Source: Thermomucor indicae-seudaticae (Eukaryota > Mucoromycota > Mucoromycetes > Mucorales > Lichtheimiaceae). From it: a stretch of DNA of 16,505 nucleotides. The notes beneath the pieces were generated by a model. It did not search any database. It saw only the letters and a program-made list of their open reading frames with translations, and was not told where the DNA came from. Position 1 is the first letter of the stretch; each line of letters opens with the position of its first letter. The position numbers were made by a program, and so were the translations under genes. Of the stretch, positions 8,942 through 16,505 are shown in pieces. The stretch lies in assembly GCA_000787465.1 (NCBI GenBank), contig JSYX01000343.1, positions 1 to 16,505 of the forward strand. The letters run 5' to 3'.

Positions 8942-10247
8942 ATGGCCGATCATCCTATTGCGAATGGGTCTTCCAGCCGATCCGATCCACAAATGCCCCG
9001 ACAATATCATAGCTTACTCAACGAGCTCAGTGCCCTTGTGCAGCAAACGCAGCCGGATGATCTATTGCAATTTTGTGCCAGCTTCTTTATCCAGAAACGC
9101 AAACAGATGCAAAATGAGCATGATGGAGGTTCGTTGTCTACGTCAGACCAAAGATTGCCAAATTAATCAACGAAACTTCCATGACAGAATCTTCAAGCAC
9201 GCGCAATAATCCTTCCGAGAATCATGTCGTCATACGACGACACCGACGCAACTGTGTCAGTTCGGAACACATTGACATTTCCGCGCTGTCCGAAGCAGCA
9301 GCAGCACCTGTGGAACCAAAAACGGAGCGCCAGCAGAATCACATCCAAAGGTGCCTCCAGAACTGCATCCTCTTCTCGCACTTGGATCAAGAGCAGTTGC
9401 ATCGCGTCAGTAATGCTTTCAGAGAAATCCACGTCGAGCGAAATCACTGCGTGTTTGAACAAGGCAACGATGGCGACGCGTAAGCCCGTTATGGCGTGCT
9501 ACTCCTAGCATGTACCGTTCCATTGATTTAACGTATGTTTAACACACGCTAGATTCTACATTGTCGAATCAGGCGTTCTGGACTCTCAAGTTGATGGCGT
9601 CAAAGTGGCACGGTATGACTCTAGCATGATCTTTGGTGAACTCGCCGCCTTGTACAAGACGCAAAGGGATACCACTGTTATCTGTCGATCTAACAACGCA
9701 ACATTGTGGATCTTGGATCGAGATACCTTTCAAAACATTACAGTCGGAATGGCGATACGGAAGCGGCGAATGCTTAATAATGCGTTAGCAAACGTTCCTC
9801 TTTTGCAATCTTTAGAGCCCACAGAGCGTGAAAGGCTCGTGGACGTACTACGACCTGTCGAATACAGCGACAAGGAAGCGATCCTTTATCAAGGAGACGT
9901 CAGTGAGTCATTCTTCCTCATAGAACACGGCATAGCTGTAGCGTACAAGAGAGCAAACGATGGAAGCCAAAGACCAATCAGACGTCTCGGACAAGGTATT
10001 ATTCTTTTTATGTCGAAGTTATAAATCCATACAATCCTGACTTTGTCTCTATGACCTAGGAGAGTACTTTAATGAGATATCCTTGATATACAGCAGACCT
10101 TGCGTGACGACCATCCTGGCGGACGGACAAGTCCAATGCCTTCTTCTGGAAAGATCAAGCTTTTGCCGGCTTTTCGGACCGGTTATGAATATCCTGTGCC
10201 GTAATTCAGGAAACCTTTATAGAGTTCTCGAGCAAACCAACTTGTAG
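8942..10247 (+). CDS. BCY1: cAMP-dependent protein kinase regulatory subunit, divergent (four exons)
   Basis: Exons 8942-9128, 9188-9479, 9553-9995 and 10060-10247 (introns of 59, 73 and 64 nt) give 369 aa, near the usual length. Residues 20-56 (YHSLLNELSALVQQTQPDDL...) form an RIIa dimerization/docking domain. The inhibitory segment is R82-R83-N84-C85-V86. Cyclic-nucleotide domain A carries the phosphate-binding cassette F187-G188-E189 ... R198. Domain B has F311-N312-E313 and R320-P321-C322-V323-T324-T325, where the family normally has FGE and PRAAT: the Gly is Asn and the cAMP-phosphate-binding Arg is Cys. In the family this protein holds the catalytic subunit inactive until cAMP binds. 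Here site B probably does not bind cAMP normally (inference). The Cys at the phosphorylation position means it should act as a pseudosubstrate, not a substrate. The frame at 8933 begins with GTG, so the ATG at 8942 is the start. Confidence 0.93.
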
Positions 10248-10279
10248 TCATTAGAGTCTCTGTATTGAGATAAAGTTCA
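10248..10279. other. 32-bp convergent junction of PKA-R and NSRP1-like genes
   Basis: Two stop codons face each other with only 32 bp between them, so the 3' UTRs of at least one gene must run into the coding region of the other. This is seen directly from the two gene models. Confidence 0.75.
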
Positions 10280-11636
10280 TTATGATGCTGTTGATGATGA
10301 AGCTTGTTTGGCCTCTTCTTCCAATTTTTGCTTCTTTCTTGCCAGATACCGTTCCCTTGCGCTCATGGCTGCTTCTTCTGTTGTACGCTTTGCTGTTGCT
10401 TTCTGTTCTAGTTCTTTCCGTTTGCGTTCTTCTTCTTCTTGCTCTCTTCGTCGGGTTTCCATTAACTGCCGCTCGATTTCTCGGCTGTAACGTTCTCGTT
10501 CTTCTTTATCAAGTCCGCCTCGTCGTTTAGCCTCATATTCCTCAACCTTCTTTCGCTTATACTCTTCATATTCTCGTTGTCGTTCTCTCGCTCGTTCATC
10601 GGATAACGAACCCAGGGAACCAAACTTGGGTCGCACGTTCAAGCCAGCGCCAAGCAGTTGCCGTCGATCGACAATCTCATTATTATCGTTCAAAATCACT
10701 TCCTTGCCCTCACGTTTGGCCTGTAGAGCCAGCTCTACGTCGCCTATTTCCTTGACTGTATTCTCGCTTCGTACTTCTTCACCATTTGCTTTGGCCTCTT
10801 TCCGTTTTTTCAATTGCTCCATGATCGCTGTCCGTTCCGCTTCCTTTTTCTCTAAGAGCTGCTTATAAAAGGACGTCATGGTTTTCTTTTTGTTTGCCTC
10901 CTCTGTGATAGATATCAGAAGAGCTGCTGGGGGTCTTTATAACAGAGGCTGTTCTTACCTTCACGTTTTCTTTCCTCAGCTTCTATTCTCTCCAGCTCTG
11001 CCTTCTGTTTCTTATATCTAGTATCCATCCATGGCGTTAGCGGCAATGATCAGGACATCCAAACGATAAATATATACATACGCTTCTGTCATGAACACTT
11101 CTTTATCGGCAAACTGGTCGCCTTCTGCTTCACGTTCTCGAGCGATCTTTTTCTCTTCAGCCAACAGCCGGTCTCTCTTTCGGATTTCAGCCATTTCCAG
11201 TAATCCTTTAATATACTTGGGCTAGAAAGGACATTATTCAACTGTTCTTTTTCCATCTTCTGTCGTATTGTCGTTTTACCTTTGTTGATTCAGGTCCTTT
11301 CAGCGCTTCTCTCTTTAACCGTTCCGCTTCCTTGAGATCGTCATAGACGGCATCGTAGTCGAAAATATTGGCATCTTCCTCCAAAGCTTTCGCATGCTGC
11401 TCTGCAATCTTTTTGCTCATTACACTGCTTTGCAGCAGCTGTTGATTGACATTGGCCCGATGACCTTTTGCTTTCTTCTTGTCGCCGGCTGTGTCTTGTT
11501 CTTGCTCCTCTTCTTCCTCTTCATCGCCCTCATCCTGCCCAAAAACCCTCCGCGATTCAAACGTTGTATGCCGGTTAATTGTTGCATTGGCTGCTTTTTT
11601 AGCTGGGATGTTTAATCCAAACTTCATTTTCTGCAT
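10280..11636 (-). CDS. NSRP1: Nuclear speckle splicing regulatory protein 1-like (NSRP1/CCDC55), four exons
   Basis: Minus-strand exons 11636-11280, 11221-11082, 11017-10959 and 10902-10280 (introns of 58, 64 and 56 nt; one has GTATGT with a CCGCTAAC branch site) give 392 aa. It opens with MQKMKFGLNIPAKKA, followed by an acidic run (residues about 35-48). Then come the NSRP1_N hallmarks: EDANIFDYDAVYDDL (87-101), PKYIKGLLEMAEIRKRDRL (from 120) and REREAEGDQFADKEVFMTEA, then YKKQKAELERIEAEERKRE. SFYKQLLEKKEAER and a long Glu/Lys/Arg coiled coil follow, and the end is Ser-rich. NSRP1 proteins act in nuclear speckles on alternative splicing in animals; the fungal role is not established. The start at 11636 is preferred; 11627 (the next Met) is possible. 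The stop lies 32 bp from the stop of PKA-R. Confidence 0.88.
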
Positions 11637-11838
11637 GGCGGAGGGGTGTCTCAAGAAAAAGATACAAATGCAAAGCAATCGCTCGGAACATTAAAATTCT
11701 CCAGCTTCTTAAGGATTTCGTCTACCGGACAAGAATGAAGTACACATAGGACGAAGACATAAAAACGCATATAGTCGCTGACAACAAAAGGCAATCATGA
11801 AGAAAGGAAATGTGCGGCTAGGAGGTACAATATATCTG

Positions 11839-12226
11839 TCATGCGACGTCTGTTTTAATCTCGCCCTCTTCAATATCCTCGTACGTTTCCTGGAAATACG
11901 TATCGCCATCAAATTCTTGTTCCTGCGGAGCTCATCGTGTAGCGCGAGATGAAGGATCTTCTGCAGCTCCACGGCATCGTCCAAGCGTACGCGAGGTATT
12001 CCACCGTTTGCTCTCGTCCAGAGTAACTCGGTATCCTCCAAGCGTTTAAAGAGGAGTACAAGCTCCCCTTGACTGCGTCCTGGCTCTAGGGTTGCGGATT
12101 CTAACGCGCGGCATTTCGATGCCAGGTACTCATTTAATCGCGCTTCCTCTTCCTAGGAAGCGTTTGTCAAATGAATGTATAATGCTGTATACCTGCGGAT
12201 GCCCATATCATAGCCACGGATGCCAT
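11839..12226 (-). CDS. Small acidic protein of unknown function (putative, three exons)
   Basis: I do not recognise this gene. The middle segment (12148-11991) encodes a helical stretch, RLNEYLASKCRALES, then LVLLFKRLEDTELLWTRANG. The last segment (11922-11839) encodes EFDGDTYFQETYEDIEEGEI and stops at 11839. The two lie in different frames. A 68-nt intron with a GTACGC donor and CCGCAG acceptor (11923-11990) joins them in phase, giving 91 aa from ATG 12226 with a first exon of 11 codons (intron 12149-12192). However, the 'intron' itself reads as a good helix (RLDDAVELQKILHLALHDEL) with no stop. A one-base frameshift near 11922 is therefore an equally simple explanation and would give a longer protein. 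It is tandem to the NSRP1-like gene, 202 bp away. Confidence 0.5.
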
Positions 12227-12563
12227 AGAGGTTGCTGAGAATGGTGCGGCTATGTGTATTTATGACGCCGCCCTTGGGAACGTGTCCAATAAGTCAAGGG
12301 CGACCTCATTCTAAGGAGCGTATGCCATCAATCTTGACTTGCCTAGTGTATTTATCATAGCATTTTGGATCGAATTCACACGCGAAACTCTAACTACTGT
12401 CCTAGAAGCACAAGGAAATTTATTTATGATGATGTTCAGGGCGTCGAGGGAGGGGTCAGGGAATCATGGCCGGCTTCCATGTCTGAGCACAGATCCTCCG
12501 TCGATCTCAGCAAATGATCTCTCCAGGCGAAGAGCTTAGGCAACTCGGCAACAGCCGATTTAA
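12227..12563. other. Stretch without a supported gene
   Basis: No coding segment, RNA gene or clear repeat is seen. A minus-strand frame reading NTHSRTILSNLYGIRGYDMG ends near 12192, but it cannot be joined in phase to the acidic gene. Confidence 0.4.
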
Positions 12564-12571
12564 ATTCTTCC

Positions 12572-12625
12572 TAGGGTTCACCACTTGACTCGACTCGACT
12601 CGACTAGGACTCGTGGTGAACACTA
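12572..12625. mobile_element. Short hAT-like MITE, copy 1 (54 bp)
   Basis: The ends are TAGGGTTCACCAC and, inverted, TAGTGTTCACCAC (one mismatch). Between them is a run of GACTC/CGACT pentamers that can itself fold. The flanks ATTCTTCC (12564-12571) and ATTCTCC (12626-12632) look like an 8-bp target duplication with a one-base loss. A start of TAGGG/CAGGG and an 8-bp duplication are typical of the hAT superfamily. It has no coding capacity. It shares both ends and the pentamer motif with the copy at 12932-13013, which lies in the opposite orientation. Confidence 0.7.
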
Positions 12626-12691
12626 ATTCTCCGCGTTTGTCGGGAGGGTGCTAGTGGCCAGTCTCATTCTGGTATACGTATAATTGTCAAC

Positions 12692-13471
12692 ATGAGCCAG
12701 AATCTCAAAGTAGATTTGCTGGTTAAAGGAAAGGACGGTGTGGACACACGGCGAGTCCGACACGGCGAGTCCGTCACGACGCTGTTGGCTTCACTTAACA
12801 CTCTGAACGCGTTGCGGTACAACTGGACCGTGTCTTTCCTTCTCCTTCTTCCCGCTCTTCTTGTTTCCAACCCCACCAGCAAATTCCACCAGCATAACGG
12901 TCCTCTTCGGGCCTGAATCCGCAGTGCCACTTAAGGTTCACCACGAGTCTAGTCGAGTCGAGTCGTGGGAACCCCAGCATGGATGTTCGAGTCGAGTCAA
13001 GTGGTGAACCCTAGTGCCACTCATGACGCCATCGAACTTATGTCTTTTCGTGTGATTGGATTCGATTTCAATCCTAATATACACATCAATGGCTTAACAT
13101 ACACATGGGGTACTTTCCACCTGGTTATGATCTTACCATTCGAGATTTACTTATCATTGTGCGAGAGGAAGATGAAATTTAGTATGTATAAACTGACGAC
13201 ACTGCGATGTAGGTGTCCGAGTCAGGACAGGATTTTCCTGATTCCCGTCCTGTCCCGTACCCTACCGCGAAGGGAGTCAATATCGTGCGTTCTCTATAGT
13301 GAAGAATAATGTAGTTACCGGTGATCGCGTTCACTATGGGGCCTGTTTCCTCATGTAGTAACGCCCAAAGACGATGACGTGGCACTCGCCCCGCACGACG
13401 AATCGCCCATCCGTAGTAAAGAGGGCCGCCCGCCCAACAGGAATGCAGACTCAAAAGGCTTCCATTCTTGA
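12692..13471 (+). CDS. Putative four-exon gene of unknown function carrying MITE copy 2 in its first intron
   Basis: I do not recognise the product. Exons 12692-12816, 13015-13181, 13226-13288 and 13359-13471 join in phase to 155 aa. The pieces read MSQNLKVDLLVKGKDGVDTR, SVTTLLASLNTLNALR, then ATHDAIELMSFRVIGFDF, RQDFPDSRPVPYPTAKGVNI and a charged C-terminus with TPKDDDVALAPHDESPIRSK. Introns are 198 nt (GTACAA donor, containing the 82-bp MITE), 44 nt (GTATGT, CTGAC branch site) and 70 nt (GTTCTC). In exon 2 a second frame is also open and looks protein-like (YFPPGYDLTIRDLLIIVREE, ending at 13180), so the frame after about 13110 is unsure; a missing G in the GGGG at 13107-13110 would link the two. 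The model is fragile and may merge unrelated pieces. Confidence 0.35.
12932..13013. mobile_element. Short hAT-like MITE, copy 2 (82 bp) with perfect 8-bp target duplication
   Basis: The terminal inverted repeats are TAAGGTTCACCAC and, at the other end inverted, TAGGGTTCACCAC. The element is flanked by perfect direct repeats GTGCCACT at 12924-12931 and 13014-13021, the 8-bp duplication expected of hAT transposition. The inside holds GAGTC/CGAGT pentamers plus about 28 bp (around a GGGAACCCC core) that copy 1 lacks. Its perfect duplication suggests a more recent insertion than copy 1. It lies in the putative gene 12692-13471 at what looks like the 3' end of an intron. Confidence 0.85.
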
Positions 13472-13629
13472 TGGCGCGATGACGTCTAGACAGATTTGTC
13501 GCCTCCGACATGGCGACATGATGTTCACATGCAGCGATGAAAGCAGAGTGCCCTTAAGAAAAAGAACAGAAAGCAAGAGAAAGAACGCAAAAGAACAACA
13601 ACGAGTTTTCGTCCATTTTATATGGTCTG

Positions 13630-13788
13630 ATGATGTCAGCCATGAGTTTCATGCAACTTGGCTGTTTCATGGGATTCTTGGCAAACTGGATCCTCACTTG
13701 TTATCGAAAATCTTTTGGTGTTATTGGCTATATAGCTTCACATTCGATTTGGAGCATGTACGATAAGTCTAACAGGTTGGAATCATGA
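13630..13788 (+). CDS. Small ORF with two membrane-like segments (52 aa)
   Basis: This ORF starts MMSAMSFMQLGCFMGFLANW, continues ILTCYRK and FGVIGYIASHSIW, and ends YDKSNRLES. It therefore has two hydrophobic stretches separated by a short basic loop, with a polar tail. The frame is open upstream to about 13580, through an Asn/Glu/Lys-rich part, so it may be the last exon of a longer gene instead of an independent small protein. An overlapping frame ending at 13766 is less protein-like. No family recognised. Confidence 0.3.
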   Translation: MMSAMSFMQLGCFMGFLANWILTCYRKSFGVIGYIASHSIWSMYDKSNRLES

Positions 13789-13869
13789 TATTAAGACGGA
13801 CTGGTAAGCCTAACTTTTGCCTCAATCAGGGGAATAGGAAGTTGCAGTCTCATATTTTTCTTACGGAAG

Positions 13870-14100
13870 ATGGTCGATGATGAGCTAGTAAATGCTGATA
13901 CAGTCCAGGTTACAGGTAAAGACTGCGGTTTGCAAGCGGACCCTGTCCTGGCCCAGTTCAAGAATTTTTGCTTGCCAGTTGGCACTCAGAGCGCCTTCCC
14001 TTTCAGCTTTGATACGTCACTTGTCTCTTTCCTGAAAGATTATACAAACATTACGGTGGCTCATTTGATGAACTCTGACATAAGTTGCACTTCAAGTTGA
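13870..14100 (+). CDS. Unassigned ORF or exon (76 aa)
   Basis: This plus-strand frame begins MVDDELVNADTVQVTGKDCG, continues ADPVLAQFKNFCLPVG and AFPFSFDTSLVSFLKDYTN, and ends SDISCTSS. Composition is protein-like (a Phe-rich middle and an even mix of polar residues), but I know no family for it and see no clear splice partner. It could be an exon, a small protein or chance. Confidence 0.25.
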   Translation: MVDDELVNADTVQVTGKDCGLQADPVLAQFKNFCLPVGTQSAFPFSFDTSLVSFLKDYTNITVAHLMNSDISCTSS

Positions 14101-14574
14101 CGCAAGCACCACTGAGGATGTCGCAAAAAGTTATTCAAAAACCTGTATTTTCAATAAGCATTATTCAAACACTGCATCGTTAGCATGTACGTTGTTTTCG
14201 TTATTGTCAATGACAAGATAGAGCTATGGCATAGTATATTCCTCAGCATTCTAAGCCGATCAGTGTCCTTGTTGACTGTAGGCGCCGATTTCGGTAATGA
14301 TATGTACATTTACATTTATTGACATAACAATTAGCAACTAGAAGAGATATATATCATAAGTATAAACGTAATAGTCCTGATAGCAAGGGAACATCGATAT
14401 GTATAGTTATATACTCACGCTCACCAATTAGTATTCCCATTTCCGTTTCTGACAAACTGTTTGTCGATGTTCCTGACACACTGAGATCTCTTCGTCTCCT
14501 CGACAGTTCCGCTCTAATGCAAACGCAACGTCTACCGCTTCGTCCGCAAAACCCGTCCCTATAAGCGTAATATT
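14101..14574. other. AT-rich intergenic stretch
   Basis: No coding signal is seen. Two similar words, GTTATTCAAAAAC and CATTATTCAAACAC, occur at about 14129-14172. The rest is AT-rich and holds the 3' flank of the F-box/LRR gene. A small palindrome, GACAAA-CTG-TTTGTC, lies at 14451-14465. Confidence 0.45.
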
Positions 14575-16272
14575 TTAAGGCTGTCTCTTGGATAACGCGT
14601 TCAAAACTGCCGAGTGTCTTTCCTTACAAGGGTCATATTGTTCACCGTCTATAAAGAATCCGGGCAGGCTAAGTGATCTGCGAAAAGCTGCGCCCATGCC
14701 AACCCCTAGGATTCCGGGACAGCCCTTTAGCTTCAAGATCTTCAAAGCTTTCAGTTCCCCCGTAGATTCAAATATCCCATCCCAGCCTTCCATAGGAATC
14801 TGTGTCAAATGCAGCTTTTCTAAAGCAGGACCACAGCGCACGATATCCATAAAGCTACTGTTGAACGCTGTTCTGCCTTCGCCTGGAGGCGGTTGATGAC
14901 TGCTGAGTACAAGTTTCCTCAAGGCCGAGGGACCAGCGTAACCAAGTGTTTTCCAACATCGGAAATGGGGCGCTGTGGCGGAAATGTTCATCTGAAGTGA
15001 CTCCAGCGTACTGTGCGAATGTTCAAAGATACGACTCAATACGTCGTCCAGCCCATCGCAATCACCATGCAGATGGAGTCTTCGCAAACTAGAAGAGATT
15101 TCCAGTATGTCGGCAAACATGTGGTCATAGACATAATGTCTCCAATACGTCGAATAGTCTAATTGCAAAAGGCAAGGACAGTGTTCGTAGGCAGAGTGTA
15201 AGATACGTATCCGACAGAGCGCTTTCTTTATGATAACAGATAGAATATGTACAATTTCAGTTCCGGGCTAGACGGTATGAGCTCATGCAGTCGAATCGGA
15301 GGACCTTGGTTTGTACCGTCGTAGATTTTGGAAGTCACGTGCAAGTGAGTGTGTTTCAAAGGGCACGTAGGTCAAGTTGGCAGATTGATACGTTGCAGTC
15401 GTTGCCCAGACCCGCAAATAAAAAGAAGGCTTTCAAGTTTGCACATTATTCCAAAGATGATGCTACATATCGAAATACGTCAACGAGCGATGAAGAGAGG
15501 TTGAGAACTGTAAGGGTTTGCGTATTCGGGTGGAAAAGCTCCCACATCTGGTGACATACCACCTTAGAACCTTCTTCTCGTACTTCCTCTTCTTTAACTG
15601 GCGGTTGGCGGTCGAATGTCATCGAACTCTTCATTGAAAGATTATTATTAATTACCATATGACGCTTGTCCTGTCCTACACCAAACAAACTCACCTATGG
15701 ATTGAATACGACAACATCCAGCAGATGCTAATGCACCCACATTGTCGACGACCTGGGATACTTCACCACATAATTCGACTTTACGCAAACTATGGCAGAT
15801 GTAGGCTGGTCTGACTTGACGGAAATTCGGATATGTATGCTCTTTGAGGTCCAACTCAAGCCACGTTGGCGATCAGTCCTTTAAAAACTCGTACCAGCTC
15901 TTGCATGTACTTGCGAATTTTTGCATAGTCTCTGGGATTTAAGTACAAACAAATGTGGCAGAGTACATGGTATGGGAATTTGCTTAAAAAGAGATGTTTA
16001 TATTTCCCCAATTCCTTTGCTAGAAATGCCTTTCGAGCCAACACGTCCTTGTATCTCAGGTTGCATTCTGGAACAGCTTCGGCTGCGTCGGCGTAACAAA
16101 GAAACGCGTCGCGAAGCTCTGATGAGTAGGCAGGCGTGGAGGTTTTGCAGCGAAGCTTTGGCTTTGGGCGTGAGCCTGAGTGAAACAGCCTCTAGTGCGG
16201 ACTTGGTTTCGCAGCAACTGAAAAGAAGCCACTTTGCCACGTCAGCTTTGTCACCCGTTGCATATCATCCAT
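14575..16272 (-). pseudogene. F-box/leucine-rich-repeat protein, possibly decayed
   Basis: Minus-strand pieces run from ATG 16272 (MDDMQR, then a 63-nt intron) into 16191-15895. This holds ELRDAFLCYADAAEAVPECN and an F-box, LFLSKFPYHVLCHICLYLN. Next come 15854-15695 (CHSLRKVELCGEVSQVVDN) and 15597-15449 (NTQTLTVLNLSSSLVDVF), and finally 15267-14575. The last exon carries several LRRs (SSSLRRLHLHGD, STLESLQMN, SALRKLVLSS, PALEKLHLTQ, KALKILKLKGC). F-box proteins are substrate adaptors of SCF ubiquitin ligases, and the LRRs would bind the substrate. The F-box and last exon are clear; the middle joins are tentative. The frame meets TAA at 15446-15448, and LRR-like sequence (CANLKAFFLFAGLG) resumes directly after it in the same frame. 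Either an exon boundary is missed or the gene is a pseudogene. Confidence 0.55.
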
Positions 16273-16505
16273 TGCTTTATCTCAGTTTCCGGTCGTCATG
16301 TACGCGCTGGCACGGTGTACAGTATAGATGAAATCACCGTGCATTCGATTAGTCCGATGGTCGTATGGACATTTACAATGGCGCTTTGAGGCTTGTTGTC
16401 TGCAAAATTACGTTTCTCCCTCGTCAAACTAAGATTTCAGTGGATCGAGGGGTAATTCTTGAGTTATTAGTTCGTTGACAACTGTCAGGCAAGGAATCTG
16501 GATGT
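16273..16505. other. Upstream flank of the F-box/LRR gene
   Basis: This is the presumed promoter side of the minus-strand F-box gene. An upstream minus-strand ATG at about 16296-16298 opens only a five-codon frame. No other feature is seen. Confidence 0.4.

Larger units (their letters stand above)
12571..13014. repeat. 28-bp perfect inverted repeat formed by the two MITE copies
   Basis: Positions 12571-12598 (CTAGGGTTCACCAC...) are the exact reverse complement of 12987-13014. The repeat comes from the outer ends of two separate short elements, each with its own target-site flanks. It should not be read as the termini of one 444-bp transposon. Confidence 0.75.

Noticed and set aside
12571..13014. 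A single 444-bp transposon bounded by the 28-bp inverted repeat
   Set aside because: Each end is a complete short element with two termini and its own target-site flanks, so two separate MITEs explain the pattern better.
13179..13511. A 110-aa minus-strand frame beginning MSEATNLSRRHRAIKNGS
   Set aside because: It has an ATG and is open, but it lies opposite several plus-strand segments that splice in phase, and its product shows no recognisable pattern. It cannot be fully excluded.
14451..14465. Palindrome GACAAA-CTG-TTTGTC
   Set aside because: With 6-bp arms it is expected by chance in a window this size, and nothing around it supports a function.
15921..16331. A 136-aa plus-strand frame over the F-box region
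   Set aside because: It is the antisense shadow of the F-box exon and has no recognisable content.
1..16505. CRISPR array, bacterial operon, rRNA or tRNA genes
   Set aside because: No regularly spaced repeats, Shine-Dalgarno-spaced genes, rRNA motifs or tRNA B-box pattern were seen. The intron-containing genes mark this as a fungal nuclear genome.

Overview
The window reads as nuclear DNA of a fungus. Genes are closely packed on both strands and are broken by short GT-AG introns of about 40-100 nt. Many introns have clear branch sites (CTGAC, CTAAC, TTACTAAT). The gene content is fungal: an AIM18-type chalcone-isomerase-fold protein, COA1, a PKA regulatory subunit with an RIIa docking domain, and an F-box/LRR protein. 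An early-diverging lineage fits the intron style and the divergent PKA subunit, but this is inference. All gene models below were spliced by eye; none was checked by a search.

Layout. Positions 1-3313 hold no gene I can support, only a GATGC-rich patch, a perfect 11-bp-arm hairpin and some weak reading frames. Positions 3314-6004 hold three well-supported genes: proteasome beta-4 (PRE1, +), an AIM18-like mitochondrial protein (-, six exons) and COA1 (+). The last two are divergent and share about 105 bp. Positions 6345-7661 (-) hold a three-exon C-terminal segment resembling KDZ-type transposases and a small HMG-box-like protein. Positions 7886-8718 (+) encode the KDEL receptor (ERD2). Positions 8942-10247 (+) encode a PKA regulatory subunit with an unusual pseudosubstrate and a damaged second cAMP site. 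Positions 10280-11636 (-) encode an NSRP1/CCDC55-like splicing regulator, tail to tail with PKA-R. Positions 11839-12226 (-) hold a small acidic protein of unknown function.

The right third is less clear. Two short hAT-like MITEs (54 and 82 bp, TIR TAGGGTTCACCAC, the second with a perfect 8-bp target duplication) lie at 12572-13013. They sit inside a putative four-exon gene (12692-13471, +), and the second MITE appears to have landed exactly on that gene's 3' splice site. Two small unassigned ORFs follow. An F-box/LRR gene (14575-16272, -) closes the window; it has an in-frame stop between LRR-like segments and may be decaying.

Functionally this is an ordinary mix of housekeeping genes (protein degradation, mitochondrial assembly, ER retrieval, cAMP signalling, splicing) with small mobile elements. 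I found no gene cluster that acts as one system. The most interesting items are the PKA-R with altered regulatory residues and the MITE that seems to have regenerated a splice acceptor.
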